The notes under the pieces: generated by a model | The model's database searches: none | What the model was told of the DNA's origin: nothing | What the model saw: the letters and a program-made list of their open reading frames with translations, nothing else | Shown: positions 8,749-20,479 of the stretch, one piece after another | How positions within the stretch are numbered: the first letter of the stretch is position 1 | Layout of the letters: each line of letters starts with the position of its first letter | Source: Pycnococcus provasolii | Lineage: Eukaryota; Chlorophyta; Pseudoscourfieldiophyceae; Pseudoscourfieldiales | Assembly (NCBI GenBank): GCA_049487715.1 | Contig: CP150554.1 | Coordinates: 558,001 to 622,000 of the forward strand | DNA: 64,000 nt | Direction of reading: 5' to 3' | Program-made: the position numbers and the translations under genes

Positions 8749-10584
8749 TCATATGAGGTGTCCTTCTTCGTCGTCGCCAAAACGTGTGAGCCAATTCGCC
8801 TCGGGGGGAGTGCTCATGGCTGTGGCATTAAAGTCGAGAGTAGGCGTTCCGAAGTCGAAAGGATCGGGCGACGATCCGTCGGCTGTTGCGCCAATAGCCA
8901 GCTTGTCAGGAAGGTCGTAAAGATTTATGGGAGGTGCACCTGGCGGCGCTTCGTTCTCCGCGCCCTCGCTCTTTCTCCCCCCACTCATCTGCTCAGCCGA
9001 TTCCCCGTTTCCTTCGTCGAGCCGATGCGTTGTCTCCTTCACCACGGCCATCGGACTCATTGCCATCGCGTGGTGTCGCAGTGCCTCCTTCTGCCGTTCG
9101 AGTTCCCCACTAGCCTTGAGACGGTGCAATTCCATGGCATGAGCAACGGCGCTTCCGCGGGCTGCTCGCCAGGGCGTCGGCGCCGCCGTAGCGACCACCT
9201 TGCTTGTGGGAGAGCCAGCAGTCGCGTCCGTCGTCGCATCCGAAGCGAGCTTCCAGCGCTCTTCTTCCCACGCAGCCTCCTTAGCTGCCCATTCAGCCTC
9301 CTTAGCACTCCGCTCAGCTTCGTTCCGCGCGCAAGATTGACACTCCCTTGGCTGTTGCGGGGCTGAAGCGGCGAGGAGCTCCACGCTCAGGCGGCTCACC
9401 TGCTCTTGAGCCGCCTGCAATTCCACCGCAGCTGCCCTTGCCTCCGCCCGCTCTCGCGATACGTGCTGCTTTAGTTGTGCGCATGCCGCACACGGCTCGT
9501 CGAGCTTCGCCTTCGCCTCGCCTAGCTCGCGGCTGAGAAGAGCATTCGCCTGCGCGAGACTCGAGCATCCGTCGCACGGAAGCTTGCTGTCGCCCGTACT
9601 CGCGGCGGAGCTTGCCCTTGCTGAAGCGGCGGCCCTCGTCGCGAGCGACGAAGAGGCAGCCTCGGCAGCTAAAGCGCGAGCATCGGCATCGTCTGCTCGC
9701 ATAGTCTCTCGTGCGACGGACTCCTTCAGTCTGCTCACACGTTCGCTCAACGCCGCTGCTCGGCGTGCCAGCTGCAAGTTTTCCGCCTCGTGCATGCGCA
9801 TTGACTCTTCCGAGGCTGATGCGGCGCGCTCCGACTCCTCGCATCGTCTACGAAGGGAGCTGACCTGCTCCGTCAGCGCCGCCTTGTCGTCCTCGAGTTT
9901 CGCGCTGATAGCGTGAATTCGCCTAAGCTTGGTCACAAGCTTAGCCTGCGTCTTCTCGAGCGCAGCGAGGCACGAGCGGTCGCGCATGGTGGTTACGTTT
10001 CGCGCAGTCGCTTCGTCGTTGCGCTTGCTCGCTGCTTCCGCCGCCGCGGCTGCGGCGTTCACGCGAGCTTCCTCTCGCAGCCGCGTCACCTCCGCCGCCA
10101 GCCTACCTGCGCGCGCGTGCTGCGCGCCGACGCACGCCGCTAGCTGCGCTGCGACGTCTGCGAACCAGGCGTCCGTCTCGTCAAGTGGCCTGTCAGCGTT
10201 CGGCGGCGGCGGCGGCGGTGTCACATCTCCCGCAAACGCCGAGGCGACGAGTCCTCCTATCCACGCGTCTCGCGCACGTATGGTGTCGCGAAGCGTCGCT
10301 CGCTCTTCCGCCCATCGCGCTGCGTTTCTTTTGTTTGTGGCGTTGGTCCCTTTTTGGCTGCTGCTCGCTGCTTCTTTGGTCGACGACATCGGTGCCAGCG
10401 CCGTTTCTTCGAGGAACGCGCGCGCTCGACGCAGTTGCAAAAGCGGCACCCTATGGATAACTCCCTCCCGGCACCCTAGCCCCGGGCTGCCCTCCCGGCC
10501 CTTCTTCCCGCATACATTATTACCGTGCTGCTGAGGTAACGACTGCGACTGCGACTGCGACGACGACGACGACGACTTCACCAT
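8749..10584 (-). CDS. Long coiled-coil protein with CxxC pairs
   Basis: Most of the 611-residue frame is Ala/Glu/Arg/Lys-rich heptad-like sequence (about residues 70-520), predicting a long coiled coil. Three Cys pairs punctuate it: PCDGC, PCAAC and CQSC. These are unusual for a plain coiled coil and could bind zinc or form disulfides. The C-terminal 90 residues are acidic and disordered. The first 65 residues are Ser/Gln-rich then Gly/Arg-rich and may be leader or intron; an internal ATG at 10389 (MSSTKEAA) is a good alternative start. It is not recognisable as a named family. It may be a cytoskeletal or scaffold protein, which is inference only. It is convergent with the acyltransferase fusion gene. 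Confidence 0.6.
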   Translation of the reverse strand: MVKSSSSSSQSQSQSLPQQHGNNVCGKKGREGSPGLGCREGVIHRVPLLQLRRARAFLEETALAPMSSTKEAASSSQKGTNATNKRNAARWAEERATLRDTIRARDAWIGGLVASAFAGDVTPPPPPPNADRPLDETDAWFADVAAQLAACVGAQHARAGRLAAEVTRLREEARVNAAAAAAEAASKRNDEATARNVTTMRDRSCLAALEKTQAKLVTKLRRIHAISAKLEDDKAALTEQVSSLRRRCEESERAASASEESMRMHEAENLQLARRAAALSERVSRLKESVARETMRADDADARALAAEAASSSLATRAAASARASSAASTGDSKLPCDGCSSLAQANALLSRELGEAKAKLDEPCAACAQLKQHVSRERAEARAAAVELQAAQEQVSRLSVELLAASAPQQPRECQSCARNEAERSAKEAEWAAKEAAWEEERWKLASDATTDATAGSPTSKVVATAAPTPWRAARGSAVAHAMELHRLKASGELERQKEALRHHAMAMSPMAVVKETTHRLDEGNGESAEQMSGGRKSEGAENEAPPGAPPINLYDLPDKLAIGATADGSSPDPFDFGTPTLDFNATAMSTPPEANWLTRFGDDEEGHLI

Positions 10585-11331
10585 CTTCTTCCTGGTACCA
10601 CTTGAGCCACTTAAGGTTTAAGAAGTCTTTTTTTTAACTTTTTAAGGTTCGACGAAAAGGAAAAACTTTTCAGCCCCGTTTTCAGGGACCGTCCCTCGAC
10701 TGCTCGAGGATTCCTTCCTTCCCCCTAACCTTAGGGTAGGACAGGACAGGTGGGTAGGACCACGATTCAAAAGAAAAGCAATGATTGGGGGTTACTCGCG
10801 CTTGGGTAAGGGTAGGGCCTTGCCGAAGGACCTCTGCCTCTGGGGGGGACCTCTGTCTGGCATCTCACCAATAAGGACTGGAAAAGGGGTGGTTGGTTTG
10901 GGCGCCAAACCAGCCTCAAATGGGTAGCGTAAGGACCGTCCTCGTCCTTCCCTCGAGAGGGGGGGTGGTCGGGGAACCAGGGAATCTGCGAGGGACGGGA
11001 CCACCTAAACCTTTAGGAAGGGTGGAGGTGCCACGCTTTTCCCTCCTAGGCTCCTACCGGCCTCCTATGGCACACACACACACACGTTGTGTCACATACT
11101 CCTAAGTTACCTTATCCCTTACTGTACTCCAAGGTTCCGCATTCCCTTTGTGTGTGTGACTTTCTTGGTTGGTGGAACAATTGTGCCTCTATTCGGTCGT
11201 CTTATTACATTTCAGGTTAGTAGTTGTCGTTACAGTAATCGTTAGACTAAGAAATACTGTACGCGAGGACGTGCACGGTGCACCTGCACATTCTTAGTTC
11301 GCTCACTCACTCGGTCGGTTTCCATCTTTCT
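10585..11331. other. Intergenic region without recognisable genes
   Basis: GT/CA microsatellite around 11072-11098 and G/C-rich stretches. The gene on the left starts at this region and the gene on the right ends in it. No RNA gene or ORF with family resemblance was seen. Confidence 0.5.
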
Positions 11332-12717
11332 TCATCGCATAAGGATATCCAGCTTCTTCCGGGCCGAGCGCCTGCGAGCGCGTCGCGGAGGTGCGCGAGC
11401 ATCGTCTCGCGGCTCTGCCGTTGGTTCTGCCATCGCAAGCGCAACCTTTCTGTCGTGGTCCTCAACACCACGACGGCGGTACTTTGCGAGCGAGTCAGCG
11501 TTGTCGAGCTTGGCGCCATGGGCAAGCTTTACAGCAGCGGGCCACGTGTGATCAAGGCCATCCTGAGGTTCGGCACGCCCCGTGTCTAGGCCAGTGATGC
11601 ACGCAATGTCCTCGTCACCATCAGCCTCCGGACGGAACTCCCACGCTCGTGCCCCGGGAAGGTGAGTCGTCGGCACTTGTGTGAGCAGAGCGGTCGCTAT
11701 CGCCTCGCCAGAGCGAATACCAGCGACGATGCCAACACCTGCAAGGATGTCGCCGCAGAAGCCAAGCCCCGATTCCGCATCAAGCGCGAAGGGAGGCGTG
11801 CCTGGCACGACACGCGTGAGTGGCGCCGCGCCCTGCCAAAGGAAGCATGGCACGACGAGCCGCCAGTGTGACATGGCATCGGTCTTGCCCACGTGAGCGG
11901 CAAACGCCTGGACCAGCGACTTGGCCGCCGCAGCCTTGTCCCACTTCCCACCGGGTGACGAGCGCACGTGGCGCGCAAAGGCGGGAGTGGACACGAGTGT
12001 CCACACCTCGCCAGTACGACGCGTTCGAAGTCCGCGATTTGAAGCATCGTCAGGATGGCGCGAAGCGAGGCGCAGCTCTGGAACACCGTCGATGACGAGC
12101 GCGTCAGAAACCGTACGAGGCACGGCTCCCGGGGCAAACTCGACGATCGCGGCGACCGCAGATGCCGAGACGGCGCGTGCAAGGGAGGCCATGATAGGCC
12201 CTGAGTGTGGGAGTGCGGACTCAAGCAGTGCCTTCGCCGCCGCCTTGCGTGCGGTCCTCAGCGCGGCGTCGTGCGTCATCACCACGGTTGTGTACGGCCC
12301 GAGCTCTGCGCCAAGCACGTCGCGAACGAACCAGGAGTTCGTCGTGCTCCTTACCAGGGCGATCGGCTGTTCCGTTCGCGAGCGGACGAGCGTTTGTCTG
12401 CCTGTTGGGTCTCTTGACTCTGCCGCCATGGCGGCAACGAGCGAAGGCGCACATCGCAGTCTGCCATCTTGATCGATCACACCTCGTCGTCGAAGCCACT
12501 CGGGCGCGTCCGCGGCGTGAACGTGTGGCGGCGCGTACTCGCACAGCGGGTGTGCGGCGTGCACGGATCGCGCGGGGTCGAATCCGCTCGCGAACACGTC
12601 GACGCTTCGTCCGTGCGCACCTAGCATGCGCGCGAGTGCGATCCCGGATGCGGTTCCTCCGATGACGGCGATATTGCCTCCCGCACCCGTCGTCATACCC
12701 ACGACCGGCGTCCCCAT
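11332..12717 (-). CDS. Renalase-like FAD/NAD(P)-dependent oxidoreductase
   Basis: The N-terminus carries a Rossmann dinucleotide-binding motif (IAVIGGTASGIALARML, about residues 15-31) followed by a variable middle. The C-terminal part contains GLGFCGDILAGVGIVAGI with SGEAIATALL, the renalase/amine-oxidase-type second FAD contact (C-G-D ... G-x-x-x-S-G-x-x-x-A). The total of 461 aa is near the usual 340-450. The last about 100 residues are charged and Arg-rich (PPRRARRRSARKK), possibly disordered. The first ATG at 12717 gives MGTPVVGM; the preceding hydrophobic/Gly sequence is short and no clear targeting peptide is seen. The likely role is oxidation of an amine or a dihydronicotinamide isomer; the substrate is not deducible. 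Confidence 0.6.
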   Translation of the reverse strand: MGTPVVGMTTGAGGNIAVIGGTASGIALARMLGAHGRSVDVFASGFDPARSVHAAHPLCEYAPPHVHAADAPEWLRRRGVIDQDGRLRCAPSLVAAMAAESRDPTGRQTLVRSRTEQPIALVRSTTNSWFVRDVLGAELGPYTTVVMTHDAALRTARKAAAKALLESALPHSGPIMASLARAVSASAVAAIVEFAPGAVPRTVSDALVIDGVPELRLASRHPDDASNRGLRTRRTGEVWTLVSTPAFARHVRSSPGGKWDKAAAAKSLVQAFAAHVGKTDAMSHWRLVVPCFLWQGAAPLTRVVPGTPPFALDAESGLGFCGDILAGVGIVAGIRSGEAIATALLTQVPTTHLPGARAWEFRPEADGDEDIACITGLDTGRAEPQDGLDHTWPAAVKLAHGAKLDNADSLAKYRRRGVEDHDRKVALAMAEPTAEPRDDARAPPRRARRRSARKKLDILMR

Positions 12718-13596
12718 GGTGGTGGTGATGCCAGTGGTGAATGCCTCTCTTGCAGTATCGTAGTGCCACTACTCTTGCAAGGTCCGAGAAGGTCTCCTCG
12801 TCCAGAGTCCAGAATGTGCAGGCACCTACCTCTTCCCCAGGACAGGAAGATCACACTACCGGGTAGGGTACTTACCCTGTACTACTGTACAGTACCGTAC
12901 AGTACAGGTACGTACGACAGGAACTCGTACCGGGTACCGTACAGTAGTGTGACTGGTCGTGACAAATCAATAAACGTCGCAATCAAATTGACATTTGTTG
13001 ATTCTGAGCCACGGAAGAGCTAGAACTTACCATATCCCAGATTAGACTGAGGACTAGGTAAGACCAAGGTTACAGTAGGAAGGTACCTTCCTACCCCCTA
13101 AAATATACTCGAGTCAATGCATGCATGCAAGACTATGTGAACTGTGAAGTGTTCTCGCTTGTGAGACTCGAAAAAGACTCGCGTTAGGGTTTAAGGCACA
13201 CCCACAAAGAGTAATTTGAGGGAGGAGGGGGTGAGCCGAGGTCTACCAGAGTCCAGAGGGTCCCCTGCAAGTGGAGGTGCAGGGTTAGGGTTAGGGTTAG
13301 GGTTAGGGTTAGGGTTAGGGTTAGGGTTAGGGGAATCCGGCTGCCAGGGGACTGACTCCAGGCAAAAAACTGCACTTCGCCGTGGAAATATCTTTTTTCC
13401 CAGGCTGTTTCTTTCCCCCTTCCCCCAAACGTTTGGGGATCCCACCCAAATTTGACGGGTTTGGTATTTACGTCAAAACCTGTCCCAGTCACTCCCCCCT
13501 TGGGACCCGTCCTTCCCCAGACTTTTTGCCAACTCAGAAATCCCCCGTCCGAAAACCCTTCCCTTGTGTGCCTCCATCACAGTCACAGCAGTGATC
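12718..13596. other. Intergenic region with GTAC-rich tract and telomere-like array
   Basis: This is the 5' side of both the oxidoreductase (minus) and the acetyl-CoA synthetase (plus). It has alternating GTAC/CAGTAC sequence at about 12870-12950 and a TTAGGG array at 13282-13332. No gene is seen. Confidence 0.5.
13282..13332 (+). repeat. Interstitial telomere-like (TTAGGG)8 array
   Basis: GGG followed by eight uninterrupted TTAGGG units, the longest such array in the window, 265 bp upstream of the acetyl-CoA synthetase start. Confidence 0.95.
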
Positions 13597-15758
13597 ATGG
13601 GCGCGTTCTTGTCCCGCCTCATCCCTGGTGGTGGTGCTCTTGGTGCTTTTGGTGGTAATAATGACCATGGCATTGCTGGGCGTGCGCGCAAGTACCATAT
13701 AAAGCTAGACCCACGCATGGACTCCACCTCACCCACAGGAGAGGCGTCCGTGCACGACGATGCCATGAAAGAATCCGCACTCAACGCTACCGTCTACCCA
13801 CCCGCGTCGTTCGTTAACAACGCGCACGTTAGCTCGCTCAAGCAGTACAACGACATGTACCGCGAAAGCGTCGACAGACCTGCGAAGTTCTGGGGAAAAT
13901 CGCTGACGAACTGTACTGGCACACGCCGTACGACAAGAGCAAGCCCGTGCACTCCTTCAACTTCGACGTGCGCAAGGGACCCATCAGCATATCGTGGTTC
14001 CCGGGAGGTAAGACGAACCTCTGCTACAACGCCGTCGACAGGCACGCGGCGTCCGACCCCAAGGGAACGGCTCTGCTGTGGGAGGGAAACGAAACGAACC
14101 AAGACGAAGTCGTGACGTGGGCGCAGCTCAAAGAGCGCGTCTGCCAGCTCGCCAACTACCTCAGGAGCGTCGGCGTCGGAAAGGGGGACAACGTCACCAT
14201 CTACCTTCCCATGGTGCCTCACCTTGTCATCTCCATGCTCGCGTGTGCGCGCATTGGCGCCGTGCACTCCGTCGTCTTCGCAGGCTTCTCCGCCGACGCG
14301 CTCGCCAGCCGGCTCGTCGACTCCAAACCAAAGGTGGTTCTCACATCCACGGGTACCATGAGAGGCGCCAAGCCCATCCCCATCAAGAAGGTGGTGGACG
14401 CGGGCATCAAGCTCAGCAAGGACAAGGGCGTGCACGTCGAACGCGTCGTCGTGTACGATCACCCCGCACTGCCCCTCGCGCAGTGCAACTGGGACGAAAG
14501 CATTGACGCCAACTGGTCGGACGTCGTGGACACGCAGCCGAAAGACAGTCCCGTCGAGTGGATGGACAGCGAGGACCCTCTGTTCCGCCTCTACACGTCC
14601 GGTTCCACGGGAACACCCAAGGGTGTGCTGCACACCACCGGCGGGTACATGGTGGGCACGTACGCGACGTTCAAGTACGTCTTCGACCACAAGCCGGACG
14701 ACGTGTTCTGGTGCACCGCCGACGCGGGATGGATCACGGGGCACTCGTACCTCGCGTACGGGCCTCTCATCGCCAAGGCGAAGTGCGTCGTCTTCGAGGG
14801 CGTCCCCACGTACCCCGACGCAGGCCGCTGCTGGGATATTGTCGACAAGTACGGCGTGACGGTGTTTTACACCGCGCCCACGCTCATCCGAAGCCTGATC
14901 CGCTTCGGCGACGACGTCGTCAACTCTCGCGACCTGTCCACCCTGCGCCTGCTCGGATCGGTTGGCGAGCCCATCAACCCTGAGGCTTGGAAGTGGTACC
15001 ACGAGGTGGTGGGCAAGAGGAAATGCCCGATCGTCGACACGTGGTGGCAGACGGAGACGGGTGCTCACATGATCACGCCTCTTCCCGGTGCCTTTGCGCA
15101 GAAGCCGGGAAGCGCTTCGCGTCCCTTCTTCGGCGTCGTGCCGACACTCGTCGACAGCCAGACGGGCAAGGAGCTTCCCCCCGGTCCGGGCGAGGGTGTG
15201 CTGTGCATCAAGGGCGCATGGCCGAGCATGATGCGAACCGTGGCGGGCAACCACCAGCGATTCGAGGAGACGTACTTCTCGACGTACCCAGGATTCTACT
15301 TCACCGGTGACGGCGCGCGCCGCGACGAGGATGGGTACTTCTGGATCACCGGCCGCGTCGACGACGTCATCAACGTCTCCGGACACCGCATCGGTACCGC
15401 GGAGGTGGAGAGCGCGCTCGTCGAGCACGACAAGTGCGCCGAGGCGGCTGTCGTCGGCTACGAGCATGACATCAAGGGACAGGCTATCTACGCGTTCGTG
15501 GTGATGAAGGAGGGTGTGGAGTTCACGGCGGAGATGAAGAAGGAGCTCGTTATGACCGTCCGCTCGATTGTGGGAGCATTCGCGGCGCCAGACACGATTC
15601 ACTGGTGTCCGACGGGACTGCCGAAAACGCGCAGTGGTAAGATCATGCGAAGGATTCTGCGAAAGATTGCCGCACACGAGGAGGATGGCATCGGCGACAC
15701 GTCGACGCTGGCAGATCCCGCCGTGGTGAACACGATCCTCGAGTGGCGTGGCAAGTAG
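13597..15758 (+). CDS. ACS: Acetyl-CoA synthetase, split by a one-base frameshift
   Basis: AMP-forming acetate:CoA ligase. The first frame (from ATG 13597) gives the family N-terminus SLKQYNDMYRESV...FWGK. It loses register at the AAAA run 13896-13899. The second frame continues IADELYWHTPYDKSKPVHSF with the whole catalytic body to 15758: YTSGSTGTPKG, DTWWQTETG and the C-terminal PKTRSGKIMRRIL lysine motif. Adding one A at the run gives an uninterrupted protein of about 720 residues, usual for ACS. Since everything else is intact, an assembly indel or a -1 slip on G-GAA-AAT is more likely than a dead gene. The N-terminus (MGAFLSRLIPGGG...) could be a targeting extension. Its product feeds lipid synthesis or acetylation. 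Confidence 0.9.
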
Positions 15759-15973
15759 AAAGGAATCACAGGTGAAGCGAGCGCAAGAGGGGGGGGTGCG
15801 GTGTTTTGACGTGTGACAAGACGGGACTTTGGGTTGATCTCTATCTTTTTTCTTTGTTGTGTCACGATGTTTTTGTGAACTTTTGTTTGTTTGTTTGTTT
15901 GAATTTTATTTTCATCTTTACAAGTATTACCAACTATGAAACAAAAAAACATGTGTTGCTGAGCTTGTTGACC

Positions 15974-16837
<864 letters not shown>

Positions 16838-16892
16838 TTACGCCGAAGAAAACGAGCTGCCAGAACACCTCACCAGAACGAGACGAGGAAGT

Positions 16893-16912
16893 AACCCTAA
16901 CCCTAACCCTAA
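16893..16912 (-). repeat. Short telomere-like CCCTAA array
   Basis: Three CCCTAA units followed by degenerate copies to about 16945 (CCCTAACCCGAATGCCC). It lies between NKAP and the GT47 gene. Confidence 0.8.
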
Positions 16913-17094
16913 TGCCCTATGTAATCGTAACCCTAACCCGAATGCCCTAATGCCCGAATGCCCTGCAGCTGGGGACAGCTCTTGCAAGGGTTGGTTGATC
17001 TTGATCTGCACTCGTTCCTAACCTTAAACTTTACCGTGGTAGACGAGCGCTCGCTCATGGCGATGGCGGCGATGGCGCGTTTCCTCCCCTGGCC

Positions 17095-19314
17095 ATGGAC
17101 ATCGACCTGGGGGGAGGGTGGCTCTGCTACCTACCGTTAATATGTCTCTTGCTCTGCGCCCCCCCTTCCCCTTCTGGAGTATGTTCTGGAGTCACCTTCG
17201 CATCAGCCAAGAAGCATAAAACTTCGTCGAAAGAGCGATTCCAACCGAGAAGCACGTCGAAAATCAACCAGGCGCACAAAAAAGTCGGCGACGTTCTCTT
17301 CAACGCGGATATCGGCGCGCTCGCCAAATGGGCCGACGACCCCAAATCGCCGCACAAAAAAATACAAGTCTTCCTCTACCCGTCGTTCGAAGTGAGATAT
17401 CCTGACAAAACGTCGCAGACGCCGTCAACGACGCCCTTTGAGGCTGCCGGACTCGAACCGCAAAACCAGTGCGACTTTGCCACGTCCGACGACGGCGCAA
17501 TCAGAACCGACGGGCTTGCAAGAGACGACGACGCCAAGGGAACGGCGCGCACGGCGGATACTGATGAGAAGATCGCACACTCAAAGTTCACGCGTGACAC
17601 AGAGTCTGTGCAGGTGGGTGGCGCACCGGCTCTCGCATCCGCCGCGGCACTGCTGAAATCATACCTGCACCACAACAACCACCTCATAACGGAGTCTATC
17701 GAAGTGGCCCACCTCGCGCTCGTTCCCAGCGCACGCCTCGAAGACTGGGAGCCGCTTCGCACCGATATCCCTCACTTCGCCGTCGTTCCGGAGTGCTGCG
17801 TCGCCACGTCGCGCGTGCTTCGCACGGCACTTGCCACGCGCCCTTACCTCTTTCTCCTCACGCACGACGCCAGTGGGCGTAATAATGCGCCGTACGATGC
17901 GCGGATGGAGCGCGACGTGCCTGCCACCGACCAGGGCGAAGATGAGTGTGAATGCGGCAACCGCTGTGTGGTAGTTCCATGGCCAGCGCCTCTGGGACCG
18001 GCATACATACGTGGCAATATTCCTGATGACGAGAAATCAACACCGCCGACGCCGATGATGATCAACCGGCCATTTCTACTCTCTTTCTGGGGTGGATTTG
18101 GAGACTCGTCCTTCAGCGTGACGCATGGCGCTTTCTCGAAATTAGGCTCAAACATGCATCGCATCGTCAGCGCTCTCGCACGGTACCCGCGCAACAATGG
18201 CGGGTACGGCGACCACGCGGTTGTGATTGACGAGCGTGCGGAGAGGACGCTTCAGGGCGAGTCGGTGCCGTCAGCATGCGCGGCACGTCTTGCTTCGACG
18301 TCAATGTTTTGCCTGCACCCGCCGCTCGACGGTGATCATGGCAAGGAGGTGCACCGTTCTCTTCGCGCGTACTTCTTCACTGCCATGAGCTACGGTTGCA
18401 TTCCTGTGGTGTTCGAGAGGCAGGCATCAGAAGGTGTGGATAACTTGCACTTCGCACGAAATCATCGGTCGCATGGGTATCTGCGAAGGGCAGGAGCAGT
18501 CGTAACCCTGCCTGACGCGCTGCTCAGCGACGACAATGCCACAGATTCCGTGCAAACGATACTTAAGACATTGTCGACAGTGGTGAAGGAAAGACGTGTC
18601 GACGCGATGAGAACAGCGGCGACGGAGTATGCTCGTACGATGAATTGGTCTCGTAGAGCTCCGCTGTACGCCCTTGGTGCCATGTTGCAGAGGCACTGGT
18701 CATCAGCACCAATCAGCGGCGACGAGGAATCTGTCGAGGAGGCTGCAGATGTAGTTGCACGCATGCCGAATGCTGACGATCGCCTATCCGAGCTAGATGA
18801 GGCGGAGCGTAATCGCACGTCGCCGATTCGCGGTGATGCCAAGTTTGAGAAAGACATTGCGCTTCGCGAGTCGTTTAAAGGCATGAAGGAGGCCGAACGC
18901 ATCGATGCAATTAACGTGAATCGCAAAGGTGTTGTGGCTAGGCAAGGTCTCCGTGCTAGTCTCGAGCATGCGCACGCTAAGCACAAAGCCCTGCACATGC
19001 GCGACGATTCTTCGGTTCGCCGTGTGCACGTGGCTGGCACATTGGATGGTGTCATGCTTCGCAAGGCTGGCGACGGCGGGCTTGGTATGCCCAATGGCGC
19101 GAAGGCGGCGAGGGCTGAGCACGTCGGGGGCGGGGGCGGCATTCCGTTGATGGCACACTCGCACCACGTCGCCGGTGTGGCCATGCCCGCGTTTCGAACG
19201 ACGCCCTTGAAACGCACTCTTCCGCTACGCAAGCAGATGAATCAAGAGCTTCGTCACGCGATGACCATCAAGCAGATCAACCAGCAGCGGCAGCGGCAAG
19301 ATGCGCAAAGCTGA
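17095..19314 (+). CDS. Exostosin-like glycosyltransferase (GT47 family)
   Basis: A hydrophobic N-terminal segment (WLCYLPLICLLLCAPP, about residues 9-24) is a signal peptide or type II anchor, as in Golgi GTs. The GT47-type core is at about residues 320-520: FLLSFWGGFGD, then SMFCLHPPLDGDHGKEVHRS, then YGCIPVVFE with downstream L-P and W-S positions. This is the family's S-x-F-C-L-x-P...G-C-I-P-V pattern for nucleotide-sugar binding. The last about 200 residues are charged and Arg/Met-rich with no family match. The enzyme would transfer a sugar onto a cell-surface glycan; donor and acceptor are not deducible. ATG 17095 gives the signal peptide directly. Confidence 0.75.
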   Translation: MDIDLGGGWLCYLPLICLLLCAPPSPSGVCSGVTFASAKKHKTSSKERFQPRSTSKINQAHKKVGDVLFNADIGALAKWADDPKSPHKKIQVFLYPSFEVRYPDKTSQTPSTTPFEAAGLEPQNQCDFATSDDGAIRTDGLARDDDAKGTARTADTDEKIAHSKFTRDTESVQVGGAPALASAAALLKSYLHHNNHLITESIEVAHLALVPSARLEDWEPLRTDIPHFAVVPECCVATSRVLRTALATRPYLFLLTHDASGRNNAPYDARMERDVPATDQGEDECECGNRCVVVPWPAPLGPAYIRGNIPDDEKSTPPTPMMINRPFLLSFWGGFGDSSFSVTHGAFSKLGSNMHRIVSALARYPRNNGGYGDHAVVIDERAERTLQGESVPSACAARLASTSMFCLHPPLDGDHGKEVHRSLRAYFFTAMSYGCIPVVFERQASEGVDNLHFARNHRSHGYLRRAGAVVTLPDALLSDDNATDSVQTILKTLSTVVKERRVDAMRTAATEYARTMNWSRRAPLYALGAMLQRHWSSAPISGDEESVEEAADVVARMPNADDRLSELDEAERNRTSPIRGDAKFEKDIALRESFKGMKEAERIDAINVNRKGVVARQGLRASLEHAHAKHKALHMRDDSSVRRVHVAGTLDGVMLRKAGDGGLGMPNGAKAARAEHVGGGGGIPLMAHSHHVAGVAMPAFRTTPLKRTLPLRKQMNQELRHAMTIKQINQQRQRQDAQS

Positions 19315-19908
19315 TTGATCTAAAGTTTGTGTGTACCGCTGGCCTACTGTATCATAGTGTACATTGTAAAGTTTTATTTCTTTTACTTCGTATGTTCGGA
19401 AACGTCGGACCTTTTTCCTTCACGATGAAGAGGAGCACCGAGTCAAGCACGTACGGATTTGCAGCCGCGATGTCTCCAAGCAAGGATTGGTGTCTCTCAC
19501 TAAACTCTCGGAGACGTTGCGAGCGCGCCGTTCGATACGGCTCGCCAAGTTCGTCGTGTAATCGACTCCGTCGGCAACGAGTGCAAGCGAGTCAAAAGAT
19601 GGTGTGTCAATCGCGCCGAGCCAAGATTTCGGCACACCATCTTGCTTCTTGATTCACTGAGTTTGCACGCACGACCGGGATCCCGCGCGGCCGCGCATCA
19701 CCCTTGTTTTGGGCGAATGACGATTCTACGACGGATCCCCCAAATAAAGAAGAATTCGCATGTGCGTTGACAACTTGACCTGGTCCTGGGGACCGACTAC
19801 ACAGCACCTGCCGTCTGCCGACAGACAGAAGACGTTTTCATCAATTACGTTATTACATTATCGTTATCATCAATAATTACGTCAAAGACGTTATTGACAG
19901 AAACATTC
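19315..19908. other. Intergenic region
   Basis: A minus-strand frame at 19420-19635 has reasonable composition but no recognisable family and no supporting context. Otherwise nothing was seen. Confidence 0.4.
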
Positions 19909-20241
19909 ATGGAAGACATCGCTTCAACGATCATATCACGCCTACGACTCGACGACCGCGCATCGCCATTCGAGTTGCGAGCGCTGGGGAGAGACTACGC
20001 TCATCCAGCATACACGTCCCATCGTCCTCAAAATTGCGATGTCTTAAAGGTGACGGCGCCCGTGAAAGACGGTAAACTCGTTTTCAAGCTCAGCTACTTG
20101 AACAATCACGACCGCACTTACGACTTCGAAGGTACTCGAAGGTATCGCACTGGATGGCGAACGATTACGTACGAAAAAGACGATTGGGAGGGCGCTGTGG
20201 CATTTGTTGATGCATTTCATCAGCGATGGATGTCGTTCTGA
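19909..20241 (+). CDS. Small hypothetical protein
   Basis: 110 residues from ATG 19909 (MEDIASTIISRL). It is mixed charged sequence with several aromatic residues (YRTGWRTITYEKDDW, FHQRWMSF), which argues for a folded small domain rather than random frame. No family is recognised. The frame is open a little upstream without ATG. A (GATT)n repeat follows at 20403-20428. Confidence 0.4.
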   Translation: MEDIASTIISRLRLDDRASPFELRALGRDYAHPAYTSHRPQNCDVLKVTAPVKDGKLVFKLSYLNNHDRTYDFEGTRRYRTGWRTITYEKDDWEGAVAFVDAFHQRWMSF

Positions 20242-20479
20242 AGGCTTGAGCTTGTACGATAAACTCGATTCGAGACTTGATTCGACGACATCGTCGGTGC
20301 TACCAATAGCAATTGGTAGCTGGAATGTAAGCGGTCGTCTAAGTGACGAGGTGCGCATCGTGCGTATTCGTGGAGCATTCAAGGCTTTGTTGGCCCGAAG
20401 TGATTGATGATTGATTGATTGATTGATTGTTGTTGTAACAATGTGGTGATAATCATCATCACCCCCTCCCAATATTTTT

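Noticed and set aside
13794-15677. 627-residue minus-strand open frame opposite acetyl-CoA synthetase
   Set aside because: Antisense shadow of a conserved enzyme; His/Arg/Val-rich composition is typical of reversed GC-rich codons.
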